61,918 nucleotides of DNA from an uncultured Clostridia bacterium (GCA_947630765.1 CANRIX010000014.1:1-61918), one strand, 5' to 3'. Shown: positions 49,534 through 58,472, numbered from the stretch's first letter. Notes: generated from the letters alone by a model not told the origin. Translations and numbers: made by a program.

Positions 49534-50502
49534 ATGTCAAAAATGCATATTGCGGATAAATTAATAGAGAATATCATCCAAAAAAGGAATCCGTCCGTTA
49601 TCGGATTGGACCCTGATTTGAATAAAATCCCGCAATGCTACAAGAATTGTTTGGCAAATACCGACAACCCGCTTGAGCAGGCAGCAGAATTGATATATCA
49701 ATACAATCGGGATATTATTGATACGATTCATATGTTGGTGCCGGCGGTAAAGCCGCAGATCGCATTTTATGAAAAATACGGATTGTACGGCATTCTTGCG
49801 TTTGAAAAAACGGTGCAATATGCGCGCAGCAGAGATCTGATCGTTATTGAGGACGGAAAACGCAATGATATTGGGAATACCGCGAATGCGTATGCACAAG
49901 CGCATCTTGGCACGGTAGAAACCCTATCCGGCGATAGGATTCCGGCTTTTGACGTTGATTTTTTGACCGTATCTCCTTTTTTGGGGCGTGACAGCATCAC
50001 GCCATTCGTTGACGTATGTATTTCCTGCAACAAAGGAATTTTTGTGCTGGTCAAGACCTCTAATGCAGGGTCCGGCGAAATACAGGATAGCAAAAGAGAG
50101 GATGGTCTCACAGTCAGCCAGGCGCTGGCAGGATTTGTTGAGGAGAAGGCAAAACAGTTTGTCGGAGCAAATGGCTACTCTTCCATCGGCGCCGTCGTCG
50201 GGGCAACGTATCCCGAAGAAGCTCGTCTGTTAAGAGAAAGGATGCCGACCAGCTATTTTTTGGTCCCCGGATACGGCGTACAGGGCGGAGGCGCACATGA
50301 CGTAGTGCCGTGCTTTAACGCTGACGGTTTGGGCGCCATTGTCAATTCCTCACGCGGAATTTTGTATTCGCATATGTCTGATGCTATGCGAAACAGCTGC
50401 ACGAAAGAAGCATATCTTCGGAACGTATATCATGCTACAAAGGTTATGCAGGAAGAAATATATTCTGCTTTAAAAAGCAGCTATCACAATATGCTATATT
50501 AG
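49534..50502 (+). CDS. pyrF: Orotidine 5'-phosphate decarboxylase
   Basis: 322 residues, the longer type 2 PyrF. Catalytic Lys/Asp network VIEDGKRNDIGNTANAYAQAHLG; other motifs NPSVIGLDPDLNKIP, LTVSPFLGRDSITPF and VPGYGVQGGGAHD. It makes UMP from OMP. No other pyrimidine gene is near, and the codons are far more AT-rich than the core genome here, so it looks transferred or displaced. GGGAGGGG precedes the ATG. No PyrR-type attenuator was recognised in the 100 bp before it. Confidence 0.95.
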   Translation: MSKMHIADKLIENIIQKRNPSVIGLDPDLNKIPQCYKNCLANTDNPLEQAAELIYQYNRDIIDTIHMLVPAVKPQIAFYEKYGLYGILAFEKTVQYARSRDLIVIEDGKRNDIGNTANAYAQAHLGTVETLSGDRIPAFDVDFLTVSPFLGRDSITPFVDVCISCNKGIFVLVKTSNAGSGEIQDSKREDGLTVSQALAGFVEEKAKQFVGANGYSSIGAVVGATYPEEARLLRERMPTSYFLVPGYGVQGGGAHDVVPCFNADGLGAIVNSSRGILYSHMSDAMRNSCTKEAYLRNVYHATKVMQEEIYSALKSSYHNMLY

Positions 50503-50883
50503 CTTATGCCGATTTCGTTCGCCATGAAACAACGTGAAAATAAAGAGGCAAAAGTTTGAATTTGAACCGAGAAGGTCTTGCAAGGAATCGGATTTTCGGA
50601 TATACCAACGAATACGAAAAATTGGCGTAGATGTACAAAAAAGGGGGCCGCTGTTTGTCTTTTGCAATCGGCTCGCGGATGACGATACAAATGCCATTAA
50701 AGAGTATATCCTTGTTTTTACAATATGCGGCTTTACCAGAAACGCATGATGCCAATGGGATTTCACGACGTGGCAGTGGCGTAAAATTCCATCCCTTCCG
50801 TCCAGCAAAAGTTTTTTCTTTCGCCTATCTACTTGACAGGGAATCACCTTGCAGCGTGGTTCTTTTTTTCTTTTTACGCGGGG
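50503..50883. other. Gene-free AT-richer stretch after pyrF
   Basis: No open frame here has a ribosome site or recognisable family pattern. The longest plus-strand frame (50534-50749, 71 codons) is unconvincing. The stretch ends in a plus-strand terminator (50841-50869). It may be the remnant of a further gene. Confidence 0.5.
50841..50869 (+). terminator. Terminator downstream of pyrF
   Basis: GAATCAC pairs with GTGGTTC (one G:U), followed by seven T. It lies at the convergence with yigZ. Confidence 0.65.
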
Positions 50884-51501
50884 TCAGAGCGCGTCGTAGC
50901 GGGTTTCGAGGAAGGAAAGGTCCGCTCGTCCGCCGGTTTTTTCGGAAAGCTCGTCCGCGAGCGTTTGGAAATCGCTTTCCCGCGCCGCGAGGGTCATTCG
51001 CACGTCGTTCTCGTACACCGCGTCGACCCGTTTGAGCGGGAAGCTCGCGAGCGTCCCCTCGACCCGGTTCAGGTCCCCGTAGGAAACGCGGAGCAGGAAC
51101 ACGCACAGCTTCTGCATTTCGACCCGCCCCGCGGCGGCGATCGCCAATTTTGCCGCCTGCCCGTAGGCGCGGACCAGTCCGCCGGTTCCGAGCAGGATCC
51201 CGCCGAAGTAGCGCGTCACGACGACGGCGGCGTCGGTCAGCCCCTCCCCGCGCAGGACGTCGAGCACCGGCATTCCGGCGGTCCCGTGCGGTTCGCCGTC
51301 GTCAGAAAAGCGGGAGGCGTTCCCCTCCCGCAGCAGATACGCGTAAACGTTGTGACGCGCGTCCGGGTAGCGCTTTCGGACGGACGCGACGAATTCCAGC
51401 GCCTGCTCCGCCGTATGCACCGGGGACGCGTGGGCGATGAATTCGCTTTTTCGCTCGGTCAGGGACGCGTCCGCCGCCGACCGCAGGGTGAACCAGCTCA
51501 T
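50884..51501 (-). CDS. yigZ: YigZ/IMPACT family protein
   Basis: 205 residues. UPF0029 signature present: ARHNVYAYLLREGNASRFSDDGEPHGTAGMPVLDVLRG, then VVVTRYFGGILLGTGGLVRAYG. The C-terminal domain is the ferredoxin-like YigZ part. In yeast and mammals the related IMPACT protein binds Gcn1; bacterial function is unsettled. Its ATG overlaps the lysC stop codon (ATGA), so the two are coupled. Confidence 0.93.
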   Translation of the reverse strand: MSWFTLRSAADASLTERKSEFIAHASPVHTAEQALEFVASVRKRYPDARHNVYAYLLREGNASRFSDDGEPHGTAGMPVLDVLRGEGLTDAAVVVTRYFGGILLGTGGLVRAYGQAAKLAIAAAGRVEMQKLCVFLLRVSYGDLNRVEGTLASFPLKRVDAVYENDVRMTLAARESDFQTLADELSEKTGGRADLSFLETRYDAL

Positions 51502-52841
51502 TTTGACGTGAATTCGGCGTAGATCGCGTCGACGGCACGTTCGAAGTCGCCCTCGTTGACGCCGACGATGATGTTCAGCTCGGAGGAGCCCTGGTCGATC
51601 ATGCGAATGTTGATCTTTTTCTTCGCGAGCGCACCGAACACGCGTGCGGCGGAACCGGGCGCGCCGGTCATACCGCGACCGACGACCGCGATCAGGGCGA
51701 GTTCGCCTTCAATGGCGATGAAATCCGGCTGCACCGCGTCGCGAATACGCTCGAGGAGTTCGGATTCCTTGCCCGCGATGTCCGCGCGGGACAGCACGAC
51801 GCACATCGTGTCGATGCCGGACGGGAGGTGTTCAAACGACAGCCCCATGTCCGCGACGACCTGCAGGACCTTCGCGCCGAAGCCGATCTCCTGGTTCATC
51901 ATGTCCTTTTCGATGTGGACGAGGCAGAGGCCTTTCCTGCCCGCGACGCCGGTGATACTGCCGGGCGAAGCGGTCGCGACCCCGCGAAAGCCGTCCTTGG
52001 ACGGGACGATGAACGTGCCGTCGTCGCCCGGACGGTTGGTATTTTTGATATTGATAGGGATTCCAGCCACCTTTACCGGGAAAATCGAGTCCTCATGGAG
52101 CACGGCGGCGCCCATGTAGGACAGCTCGCGCAGTTCGCGGTAGGTGATGACCTCGATGGCGCGGGGGCTCGGGACGATGCGCGGGTCCGCCATGAGGAAG
52201 CCGGACACGTCGGTCCAGTTTTCGTATAGGTCGGCGTTCGCCGCTCGCGCGACGATCGCGCCGGTCACGTCCGAGCCGCCGCGGCTGAACGTCTTGATTT
52301 CGCCGTTCGGCAGGCTGCCGTAAAAGCCGGGGATGACGGCGCAACGCTGTCTCGACAGGCGGCGGGAGAGGACGCGGTTGGTCAGCTCCGGCTCGAACGC
52401 CCCGTTTTCGTCGAAGAAGATGACCTCGGCGGCGTCGATGAACGGAAAGCCGAGGCAGTCGGCGAGGATCAGCCCGTTGAGGTATTCTCCGCGGCTGGCG
52501 AGGTAGTCAAGGGTCGTGCCGGCCTGGAGCTGTTCGCGGATGGCGGCAAATTCCGGCGTGAGGTCGAGCGAACTCCCGAGTCCGCGCAGGATCTCCGTAT
52601 AGCGCTGCTCGATTTCGGCGAGCAGGTCCTCGCAGGGGAGGGACTGTTCGGCCGTGTGGTGGAGCGCGATGAGCATGTCGGTCACTTTTTTGTCGCCGTC
52701 GAAGCGTTTTCCGGGCGCGGACGGCACGACGTAGCGCCGCGCGTCCTCCGCGCGAATGATGGCAACCGCTTTTTGCATCTGCTCCGCCGATGCGAGCGAG
52801 GTTCCGCCGAATTTGACCACTTTGGTTTGACAGTTGTTCAT
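51498..52841 (-). CDS. lysC: Aspartate kinase
   Basis: 447 residues. KFGGTS (10-15) near the N-terminus, the RGGSDVTGAIVARAANADLYENWTDVSG catalytic segment, then two C-terminal ACT domains including GRGMTGAPGSAARVFGALAKKKINIRMIDQGSSELNIIVGV. It makes aspartyl phosphate for lysine, threonine and methionine. The ACT pair implies feedback control by an amino acid; which one cannot be read from sequence. No lysine riboswitch was recognised in the leader. It has its own promoter (52887-52915). Confidence 0.94.
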   Translation of the reverse strand: MNNCQTKVVKFGGTSLASAEQMQKAVAIIRAEDARRYVVPSAPGKRFDGDKKVTDMLIALHHTAEQSLPCEDLLAEIEQRYTEILRGLGSSLDLTPEFAAIREQLQAGTTLDYLASRGEYLNGLILADCLGFPFIDAAEVIFFDENGAFEPELTNRVLSRRLSRQRCAVIPGFYGSLPNGEIKTFSRGGSDVTGAIVARAANADLYENWTDVSGFLMADPRIVPSPRAIEVITYRELRELSYMGAAVLHEDSIFPVKVAGIPINIKNTNRPGDDGTFIVPSKDGFRGVATASPGSITGVAGRKGLCLVHIEKDMMNQEIGFGAKVLQVVADMGLSFEHLPSGIDTMCVVLSRADIAGKESELLERIRDAVQPDFIAIEGELALIAVVGRGMTGAPGSAARVFGALAKKKINIRMIDQGSSELNIIVGVNEGDFERAVDAIYAEFTSK

Positions 52842-52886
52842 GCCGATACTTCCTTACACTATACAGAATATCCGAGAATCCTTTTT

Positions 52887-52915
52887 ATTGTACCACATTC
52901 CGCGAAAATTTGCAA
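52887..52915 (-). promoter_or_regulatory. Promoter of lysC-yigZ
   Basis: TTGCAA (52915-52910), 17 nt, TACAAT (52892-52887), 45 bp before the lysC ATG. Confidence 0.78.
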
Positions 52916-52999
52916 GAACATTTTTCACAAAATCCGCTTCCCGCGGCGCGAAATGCGCGTCGATGTGCATGAAAAGTGGGTGGTTGCTTTTGAAAATAA

Positions 53000-53050
53000 T
53001 TTGATAAATATCAAAATACTATTGACAAACTGATTTGATGGTGATATAAT
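53000..53050 (+). promoter_or_regulatory. Promoter with upstream palindrome for the ArsR/DUF2087 operon
   Basis: TTGACA (53022-53027), 17 nt, TATAAT (53045-53050). The perfect palindrome TTTGATAAATATCAAA (53000-53015) lies just upstream of the -35 and is a candidate operator for the ArsR-type protein of the operon. Confidence 0.75.
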
Positions 53051-53087
53051 AAGGGCAGACAGAACGAAAAGAAAGGGCGGAAGCAGC

Positions 53088-53564
53088 ATGACAAAACGGG
53101 AATTGACCGACGCGATGCGCGCGGCGGTGGAGCAGAGGCGGCAGGCGTGCGCGAAACGGCTCCGGGAATTGGACGATGCCGCGCGGACGGAGCGCGGGGC
53201 GCTTTTGACGCAATGCGGACTCTATCAAAACGCCGAGGCGTTTATCGGGCTCGCCGGGGACGCGGACGAGCTGCCGGAATCGTATTTGCGGCGGTTGGGG
53301 CATTTGCTTGCCGGCGAGGACGCTTTGCGGGACAGGTACGAGCAGGCGGACGGCGAGGAGAAAGCGGTACTGGCGGTCTATCTGCACAATCTGCTGTTCC
53401 TGCGGCAGAATTTTCTGCTCCGTTATCGGCAGGAGGCCGGGAACGCGAGCGACCCGAAGCGAAAAGCGGAGGCGACGCTGAAGCTTCGCACGGTCGAGGA
53501 ACTGATGGACGCCTACCGCACCTGTTACAGGGAACTGGGCGGGAGAAAGGATTTGACGGTCTGA
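53088..53564 (+). CDS. Helical protein partnered with ArsR regulator, unknown
   Basis: 158 residues, almost wholly predicted helical and highly charged (VEQRRQACAKRLRELDDAARTERG, KAVLAVYLHNLLFLRQNFLLRYRQE), with no signal peptide or membrane helix. No family recognised. It is the first gene of a two-gene operon: its stop overlaps the ATG of the ArsR/DUF2087 regulator (TGATG). Such tight coupling suggests a binding partner or the regulated function. AAAGGGCGG precedes the ATG. Confidence 0.7.
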   Translation: MTKRELTDAMRAAVEQRRQACAKRLRELDDAARTERGALLTQCGLYQNAEAFIGLAGDADELPESYLRRLGHLLAGEDALRDRYEQADGEEKAVLAVYLHNLLFLRQNFLLRYRQEAGNASDPKRKAEATLKLRTVEELMDAYRTCYRELGGRKDLTV

Positions 53565-54115
53565 TGGAACATACGGTGCAGTTTCTCAAATGCCTTGCGG
53601 ACCCTTCCCGGCTCGCCATTCTGCAGATTCTTGCCGAGCGGGACAGTTATGTCGAGCTTATTGCCGCCAAGCTCGATTTGACGCCGGGGACGGTCTGTTA
53701 TCACTTGAAAAAAATGGAGCATGCGGGGATCGTGCGGTGCTCCCGAACACAGTTTTATGTGATTTATTCCCTGCATCGCGAACTGTTCGACCGACCGCTT
53801 TCGGAATTGCTTTTCGCGAGCGACCAAACGACGGAGCGGGAGAACGCGTATCGGCAAAAGGTGCTGGACAGTTTCTTTGTGAACGGGCGGCTTACCGCAC
53901 TGCCCTCCCAGCGAAAGAAGCGGGAAATCGTCCTGGAAAAGGTAGCCGAATCGTTTGCGATCGGGCGGGTGTACGAGGAAAAGGAGCTGAATCACCTGCT
54001 GCTGGATTTTTACGACGACTACTGCACGTTGCGCCGGGAACTGGTCGGGTTCGGCTTCCTGGAACGGGAGCAGGGGCGTTACCGCCGGACGCCGAAAGAC
54101 CCGAGCGGGGACTGA
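53564..54115 (+). CDS. ArsR-type regulator with C-terminal DUF2087
   Basis: 183 residues. ArsR winged helix at 1-80: FLKCLADPSRLAILQIL, then IAAKLDLTPGTVCYHLKKMEHAGIVRC. The C-terminal 70 residues fit DUF2087 (KKREIVLEKVAESFAIGRVYEEKELNHLLLDF, TLRRELVGFGFLEREQGRYRR). No metal-binding Cys pair of the arsenic or zinc sensors is present, so the signal is not obviously a metal. It probably controls its own operon through the palindrome at 53000-53015. Confidence 0.87.
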   Translation: MEHTVQFLKCLADPSRLAILQILAERDSYVELIAAKLDLTPGTVCYHLKKMEHAGIVRCSRTQFYVIYSLHRELFDRPLSELLFASDQTTERENAYRQKVLDSFFVNGRLTALPSQRKKREIVLEKVAESFAIGRVYEEKELNHLLLDFYDDYCTLRRELVGFGFLEREQGRYRRTPKDPSGD

Positions 54116-54245
54116 TTGGCGGATGTCGAAAACCGAACGGGACGGCGAAATGCGGAATTTTGGAAAAATTTTTGGGTTTTTACCAAACCTTTTGGGAAAT
54201 TCCGACACTATATAGATGCAGGAAAAAACGAAAGGCGGTACGGGC

Positions 54246-54494
54246 ATGGTGGTTATCGGCGAGCGGATCCGAAAACTGCGGACGGAAAAGCGGGTGACGC
54301 AGGAGCAGTTGGCGAGCTTCCTCTGCGTCACGCCGCAGGCGGTCAGCCGGTGGGAGCGGGAAGGGGTCTATCCGAGTTTGGACCTCCTGCCGGGGCTTGC
54401 GCGGTATTTCGCCGTCAGCGTGGACTACCTGCTGGGGGTCGCGGAGCGGGATTTTTTGAATGAAGCGGGCGAAAATCCTGCAGGGATGTCTTGA
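54246..54494 (+). CDS. Short XRE-family regulator
   Basis: 82 residues. Helix-turn-helix: IGERIRKLRTEKRVTQEQLASFLCVTPQAVSRWE, then YPSLDLLPGLARYFAVSVDYLLG. It has almost no C-terminal domain. The ATG at 54246 has AAAGGCGG upstream; an ATG at 54216 has no ribosome site. It stands alone before a strong terminator. The N-terminus resembles that of the large XRE protein at 28495, suggesting the same subfamily without the sensor domain. Confidence 0.8.
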   Translation: MVVIGERIRKLRTEKRVTQEQLASFLCVTPQAVSRWEREGVYPSLDLLPGLARYFAVSVDYLLGVAERDFLNEAGENPAGMS

Positions 54495-54520
54495 CAAACG
54501 CCGGGGTTCTCGGCAGACTG

Positions 54521-54547
54521 AAAAATCCCCCTTGCGGGGGATTTTTT
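54521..54547. terminator. Bidirectional terminator
   Basis: Stem AAATCCCCC and GGGGGATTT with a TTGC loop and A/T runs on both sides. It serves the XRE gene and the convergent membrane protein gene. Confidence 0.85.
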
Positions 54548-54550
54548 CGT

Positions 54551-56155
54551 TCAAAAGAAGAACGGATAAAGCAGGACGGAGCAGGCGCAGAACGCGGCGA
54601 CGGCTGCGTACAGGAGCGCCCGCAGGAAGCGCGACGGGCGGGTCGTCCGTGTCTTGAGCCGGGAAAGCAGCACGCCGAGGAACACCGCGCCGTACAGCAG
54701 CGTCGGGACGATATACCGAAAGTCCATCGAGCAGAAATGCGGGTACTTGAAGCAGAACGCCGTATAGCTGAACAGCAAAGACGCCCACGCGAGCAGGAGA
54801 AACAGCGCCGACGAGCGGGAGAGCCCGTTCCTGCGGGCAAATTCCGCGCCAGGCGAGGGGGACGAGCGGCGCGTTCGGAACGCGGAGACGGCGCAGACGC
54901 CCATTCCGGCGAGACTTCCGCCGACGACGAGCAGGTTCAGCCCGAACAGGAACGTTCCGATCGTCTCGAATGCGGAGACTTGCGTCCAGTAGCCGTATTC
55001 GCCGAACAGGGACATCTTCAGGATCGCCAGCGGGATGCAGTGCTCGAAGTAGGCGGCGCCATATTCACCGGTGCAGGACGGGAAGACCCCGAAGTCCCGC
55101 AGGGTGCCGAAGTCGAAAAACCGCGTCCAGAGCGGGTAGTTGCCGAGGTACTGCTTGGACTGTTCGGTCAGGTGGGGCAGGTAGCTGGGCGGTATCTCGT
55201 AAAGCAGGAAGTTCCGCGCCTGCCAGCCGATCCCGAGCGGGATACAGACCGCACCGAACAGGCAGAACTGCAGCAGGAGTCGTCCGCGCCCGTCCATGCC
55301 CCAGCCCTTCGTCCGTACCAGGCGAATCAGGAACAGCACCGCGACCGCCGGGGCGAGGACGCCGACCGACAGCTTCGCCGCCATGCCGCCGCCTAAGCAG
55401 AGCGCGAGCGCGAGAATACGCGGGAACGTGGTTTTTTTAAGCCATTCAAGCATCGCCCAGACCGCGAGCAGTCCGAACATGACGCTCAGGCAGTCGTTGT
55501 TGATACTGCCGGAAAGCAGGAAGAACGTCGGGTGGAAGGCGAGCAGGGCGAGCGGGGCGAACAGCGCGCCGCCGCGTAGTCCGAGCAGTTTGAGGACGCG
55601 GTAGCAGGCGTAGAGCGCGACCATGGAATAGAAAAGCGTCAGCGCCTGCAGGTTTTCCGCTGCGGCAGCGAAGGGGATGCCGAGCGCGGTCTGCAGGCGG
55701 AGAAACAGCGCGCAGACGATGTGGTGGAGCGGGGGATGGTAGAACTGCGCGTGGGAGAGGATCTCGCCGCCGTCCGGGAGCCGTCCGTTCTCCAGGAAAA
55801 ATTCGATATAGCCGGTATGCCCATGGTTGACGGCGGGGTAGCCGAAATAGTAGACGTCGTGCTGGTTGACGCGGATGCTGATCAGCAGGATATAGCACAG
55901 CCGCGCCGCAAGCGCGAGCAGGAACAGCAGCGCGACGACGCGTCCTTCCGTCAGTCCGCCGTACAGCGTCCACCACATCACGCACACCGCGCCGACGAAC
56001 AGCGCGCAGCACAGCAAAAACGGGAACAGCGACCCCGGCTCCGCGACCAGCCCGCCGAGCATTCCGCCCGCGAGCGAGAGGAGCAATAGCAAAGCCGCGC
56101 AAAAAGCGCCGTTGGAGAACGGCAGCTTTTGCACGGCGTGAAGCGGTCCGCGCAT
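54551..56155 (-). CDS. GT39/ArnT-like integral membrane glycosyltransferase, putative
   Basis: 534 residues with about 11-12 hydrophobic helices. A large loop after the first helices includes VNQHDVYYFGYPAVNHGHTGYIEFFLENGRLPD and HAQFYHPPLHHIVCALFLRL, the kind of acidic, His-rich first loop seen in lipid-linked glycosyltransferases, with INNDCLSVMFGL further on. It may transfer a sugar from a lipid carrier outside the membrane; acceptor unknown. The gene follows the Sfp-type transferase by 4 bp and ends the gpmI-scpA run. Family placement rests on topology and these motifs. Confidence 0.7.
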   Translation of the reverse strand: MRGPLHAVQKLPFSNGAFCAALLLLLSLAGGMLGGLVAEPGSLFPFLLCCALFVGAVCVMWWTLYGGLTEGRVVALLFLLALAARLCYILLISIRVNQHDVYYFGYPAVNHGHTGYIEFFLENGRLPDGGEILSHAQFYHPPLHHIVCALFLRLQTALGIPFAAAAENLQALTLFYSMVALYACYRVLKLLGLRGGALFAPLALLAFHPTFFLLSGSINNDCLSVMFGLLAVWAMLEWLKKTTFPRILALALCLGGGMAAKLSVGVLAPAVAVLFLIRLVRTKGWGMDGRGRLLLQFCLFGAVCIPLGIGWQARNFLLYEIPPSYLPHLTEQSKQYLGNYPLWTRFFDFGTLRDFGVFPSCTGEYGAAYFEHCIPLAILKMSLFGEYGYWTQVSAFETIGTFLFGLNLLVVGGSLAGMGVCAVSAFRTRRSSPSPGAEFARRNGLSRSSALFLLLAWASLLFSYTAFCFKYPHFCSMDFRYIVPTLLYGAVFLGVLLSRLKTRTTRPSRFLRALLYAAVAAFCACSVLLYPFFF

Positions 56156-56159
56156 GGGG

Positions 56160-56702
56160 TCAGACCCCGGCGATGGCGAACAGGTAGTCTTCGCAGCCCT
56201 CGAAGCTGATGGAGAATTTGCGCAGGGACACGTTGCCGAGCTTGGAGAGCAGCTTCCCGCTTTCGACGACCGAGAAGGACGGGAAATCCGAAAGCACCTT
56301 GCCGACGCACTTGATATACGCTTCCTTGCGGGTCCAGACCTTCAGGAAACGCTGCTTTTCCTCGCCGACCGACGAGCCGTCGCGGACGTATTCGGTCTCC
56401 TCGCCCGAGAAGAAGCGCTCTGCCAGAAGCAGGTAGTCGGTCTTGCTCTGCTCGACGCGGGGGATGTACTCCCCGTCGATGCCGACCGGGGAATCCTGCA
56501 GGGCGACGAGCATCTTTTCGCCGGTCGTCGTGACCGAAAGGTACTTCGGCGGGTCGCAGTCGGGGAGCGTCGGCGCGCCTTTTTCGGTGTAGACCACGTG
56601 CAGGGCGGGGTCGCCGAGGTAGTCGCGGACGACCTGTTCGACCGCTTCGTGGCGGGCGGCCTGGTCGGGTTGGTTGTCGAGAACGAAACATTTCAGGGAC
56701 AC
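56160..56702 (-). CDS. 4'-Phosphopantetheinyl transferase, Sfp type
   Basis: 180 residues. The two signature motifs are present: VGIDGEYI with metal-binding D76 and E78, and FLKVWTRKEAYIK with W123, K126, E127 and K131. It moves phosphopantetheine from CoA to a serine of a carrier protein. It is somewhat short for Sfp (about 220), with an abbreviated N-terminal half. No carrier protein or polyketide/nonribosomal cluster is in the window, so it may serve the fatty-acid ACP or a distant target. Confidence 0.88.
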   Translation of the reverse strand: MSLKCFVLDNQPDQAARHEAVEQVVRDYLGDPALHVVYTEKGAPTLPDCDPPKYLSVTTTGEKMLVALQDSPVGIDGEYIPRVEQSKTDYLLLAERFFSGEETEYVRDGSSVGEEKQRFLKVWTRKEAYIKCVGKVLSDFPSFSVVESGKLLSKLGNVSLRKFSISFEGCEDYLFAIAGV

Positions 56703-56735
56703 GGTGGGTTACTCCTTTCGTCGTGGGACGGAATT

Positions 56736-57188
56736 TCAGTCCTTGGGGGCGTCTTGCGGGGCGGTTTGGTCCTTTTTGCGGCCGAACAGGTCCTTACAGC
56801 GGGTCAGCAGGTCCGGCGCACGGTCCATGAGCGACTGCGCGCCGTCGATGGCGCGGTCGATCGGGTTGGGACGGGGCGCGTAGCTGTCCGGGTTCTTCAG
56901 GTCGAGCAGGGTGATGGAACCGTCCGCCGAAACGACGAGGAACCCGAGCGGTTGGACCGATACGCCCGCACCGCTTCCGCCCGCGAACAGGGGGACCTGC
57001 GGGTCTTTCGGCTCCTTCGGTTTGCGGTCTGCGCCGCCGGCGGTGAAGCCGACGCTGACCTTCGAGAACGGCACGACCGTCACGCCGTTGGGCAGCGTGA
57101 TCGGCTCGCCGACGACCGTATTCACGTCCGCGACCGATTGCGCGTTGCGAATGACTTCCTCGATGATCTGCTTCATGGGAGTTTCCAT
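56736..57188 (-). CDS. gerW: GerW-family sporulation protein (YtfJ)
   Basis: 150 residues. Family core: NAQSVADVNTVVGEPITLPNGVTVVPFSKVSVGFTAGG, then GGSGAGVSVQPLGFLVVSADGSITLLDL. The C-terminal tail is variable. Relatives are made in sporulating cells and affect spore germination. The start METPMKQ at 57188 has AAAGGG upstream, inside the end of the DUF2953 gene, 7 bp before. The scpA-scpB-DUF2953-gerW order is common in Clostridia and argues that this organism can form spores or descends from one that did. Confidence 0.93.
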   Translation of the reverse strand: METPMKQIIEEVIRNAQSVADVNTVVGEPITLPNGVTVVPFSKVSVGFTAGGADRKPKEPKDPQVPLFAGGSGAGVSVQPLGFLVVSADGSITLLDLKNPDSYAPRPNPIDRAIDGAQSLMDRAPDLLTRCKDLFGRKKDQTAPQDAPKD

Positions 57189-57195
57189 AGCTGTT

Positions 57196-57867
57196 CTACC
57201 CTTTCTTTTCTTCGGATTCCTTCTTTTTGCCGGAATAGGCGCGCAGCAGCGAGAGGGCGTTGAGGGTCTTGCGCAGGGCGCGCAGACCGACGACGCCGAG
57301 CCGCCAGATACGGATCGACAGGGCAAGCTCCGCGTCGATCTCCGGCTTGTCCGCCAAAAAATCACATTCCACGGATACATTTACGTTTTCCTTCTTCACC
57401 CGCTTCGCCTGCAGCGCCAGTTCGCCGGCTTCGTATACGAGCGGACAGACGGCGCCGTACGCCAGCGCGGTCTTTGCCGCGTCGTCCGTAGCGATCAGCA
57501 GGCGCAGCCGGAGGCATTCGACGTACAGGTGCCGCTTGAAATCCCGAAGCAGCCCGCCGAGCAGGTCGAGGAAGGCGGTCAGCAGGTTCGTCAGGGTGGG
57601 TTCCACCTTCGGACGGGCCGGCTTTTTTTGCTTTTTGGGCTTCTTTTTCTTCTTTTTGCGGGGTTTTTCGCCTTCGGGCGGGGCGGGGGCTTCCGCGCGT
57701 TCCCGCTTTTCGCCGCCGACTAGCGTCAGGTGCAGCGGCCCGATGCCGACGATCACCAACGGCGTCTGGCAGTAGCTTGCGCGGACGGACAGCTTCAGCG
57801 AACCGACCAGCAGGAGGACCAGCAGCAGGAACCCCAGCACGCCGAGCAGAATATACAGGGCGATCAT
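57196..57867 (-). CDS. DUF2953 protein
   Basis: 223 residues. One N-terminal transmembrane helix (about 4-26), a Pro/Lys-rich low-complexity linker (PRKKKKKKPKKQKKPARPK, about 69-87), then the DUF2953 domain with VECLRLRLLIATDDAAKTALAYG. Found next to gerW in many spore-formers; role unknown. Its ATG overlaps the scpB stop (ATGA). Confidence 0.85.
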   Translation of the reverse strand: MIALYILLGVLGFLLLVLLLVGSLKLSVRASYCQTPLVIVGIGPLHLTLVGGEKRERAEAPAPPEGEKPRKKKKKKPKKQKKPARPKVEPTLTNLLTAFLDLLGGLLRDFKRHLYVECLRLRLLIATDDAAKTALAYGAVCPLVYEAGELALQAKRVKKENVNVSVECDFLADKPEIDAELALSIRIWRLGVVGLRALRKTLNALSLLRAYSGKKKESEEKKG

Positions 57868-58472
57868 GCCGGATCCGATTCGACGGCGGGGACGTCGGGC
57901 GGTTCAACGGGCGCGTCGGACGGTTCGGCGGGGACGTCGGGCGGTTCCGGGAGGTCCGCCGTCGGCAGGTCCTGCAGGGAATCCAGCCCGAAGCAGCGCA
58001 GGAATGCGTCCGTCGTGCCGAACAGGGTCGGTCGTCCGGGGGCTTCCAGCACACCGCGCTCCGCGAGCAGCCCTTTGTCGCACAGGGACGCGACGATGGA
58101 CGAGCTGTCCACCCCGCGGACCATTTCGATGAACGAACGGGTCACCGGCTGGTGGTAGGCGGCGATCGCAAGCACCTCCAGCGACGCCTTGGACAGCGGC
58201 GGCGACTTGCGAAGCTCCAGCGCCTTCTTGACGGTCTCCGCCACGAACGGCTTGGTGCAGAGCTGGTACGCGGTCTCCACGCGGATCAGCTGAATGCCCC
58301 GCTCGCCGGCTTCCAGCGATTCCCGCAGCCGGTTCGCCGCTTCCGTCAGCTCCTCGGCGGAAAGCGAAAGCAATTCCCGCAGCCGTTCCCCCTCCACCGG
58401 GCCGCCGCAAGCGAACAGCACCGCTTCGAGGGACGCGATGATTTCCTTAGGGATCTGTATGGCGTTCGCCAT
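57864..58472 (-). CDS. scpB: Segregation and condensation protein B
   Basis: 202 residues. Two winged-helix domains: IIASLEAVLFACGGPVEGERLRELL at the start and KASLEVLAIAAYHQPVTRSFIEMVRGVDSSSIVASLCDKGLL in the second, followed by GRPTLFGTTDAFLRCFGLDSL. The C-terminal tail is Pro/Glu-rich. With ScpA and SMC it forms the condensin that organises the chromosome. It lies 36 bp after scpA. Confidence 0.95.
   Translation of the reverse strand: MANAIQIPKEIIASLEAVLFACGGPVEGERLRELLSLSAEELTEAANRLRESLEAGERGIQLIRVETAYQLCTKPFVAETVKKALELRKSPPLSKASLEVLAIAAYHQPVTRSFIEMVRGVDSSSIVASLCDKGLLAERGVLEAPGRPTLFGTTDAFLRCFGLDSLQDLPTADLPEPPDVPAEPSDAPVEPPDVPAVESDPA

Noticed and set aside
50534..50749. 71-codon open frame after pyrF
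   Set aside because: No ribosome site, no family pattern; listed only as gene-free sequence.
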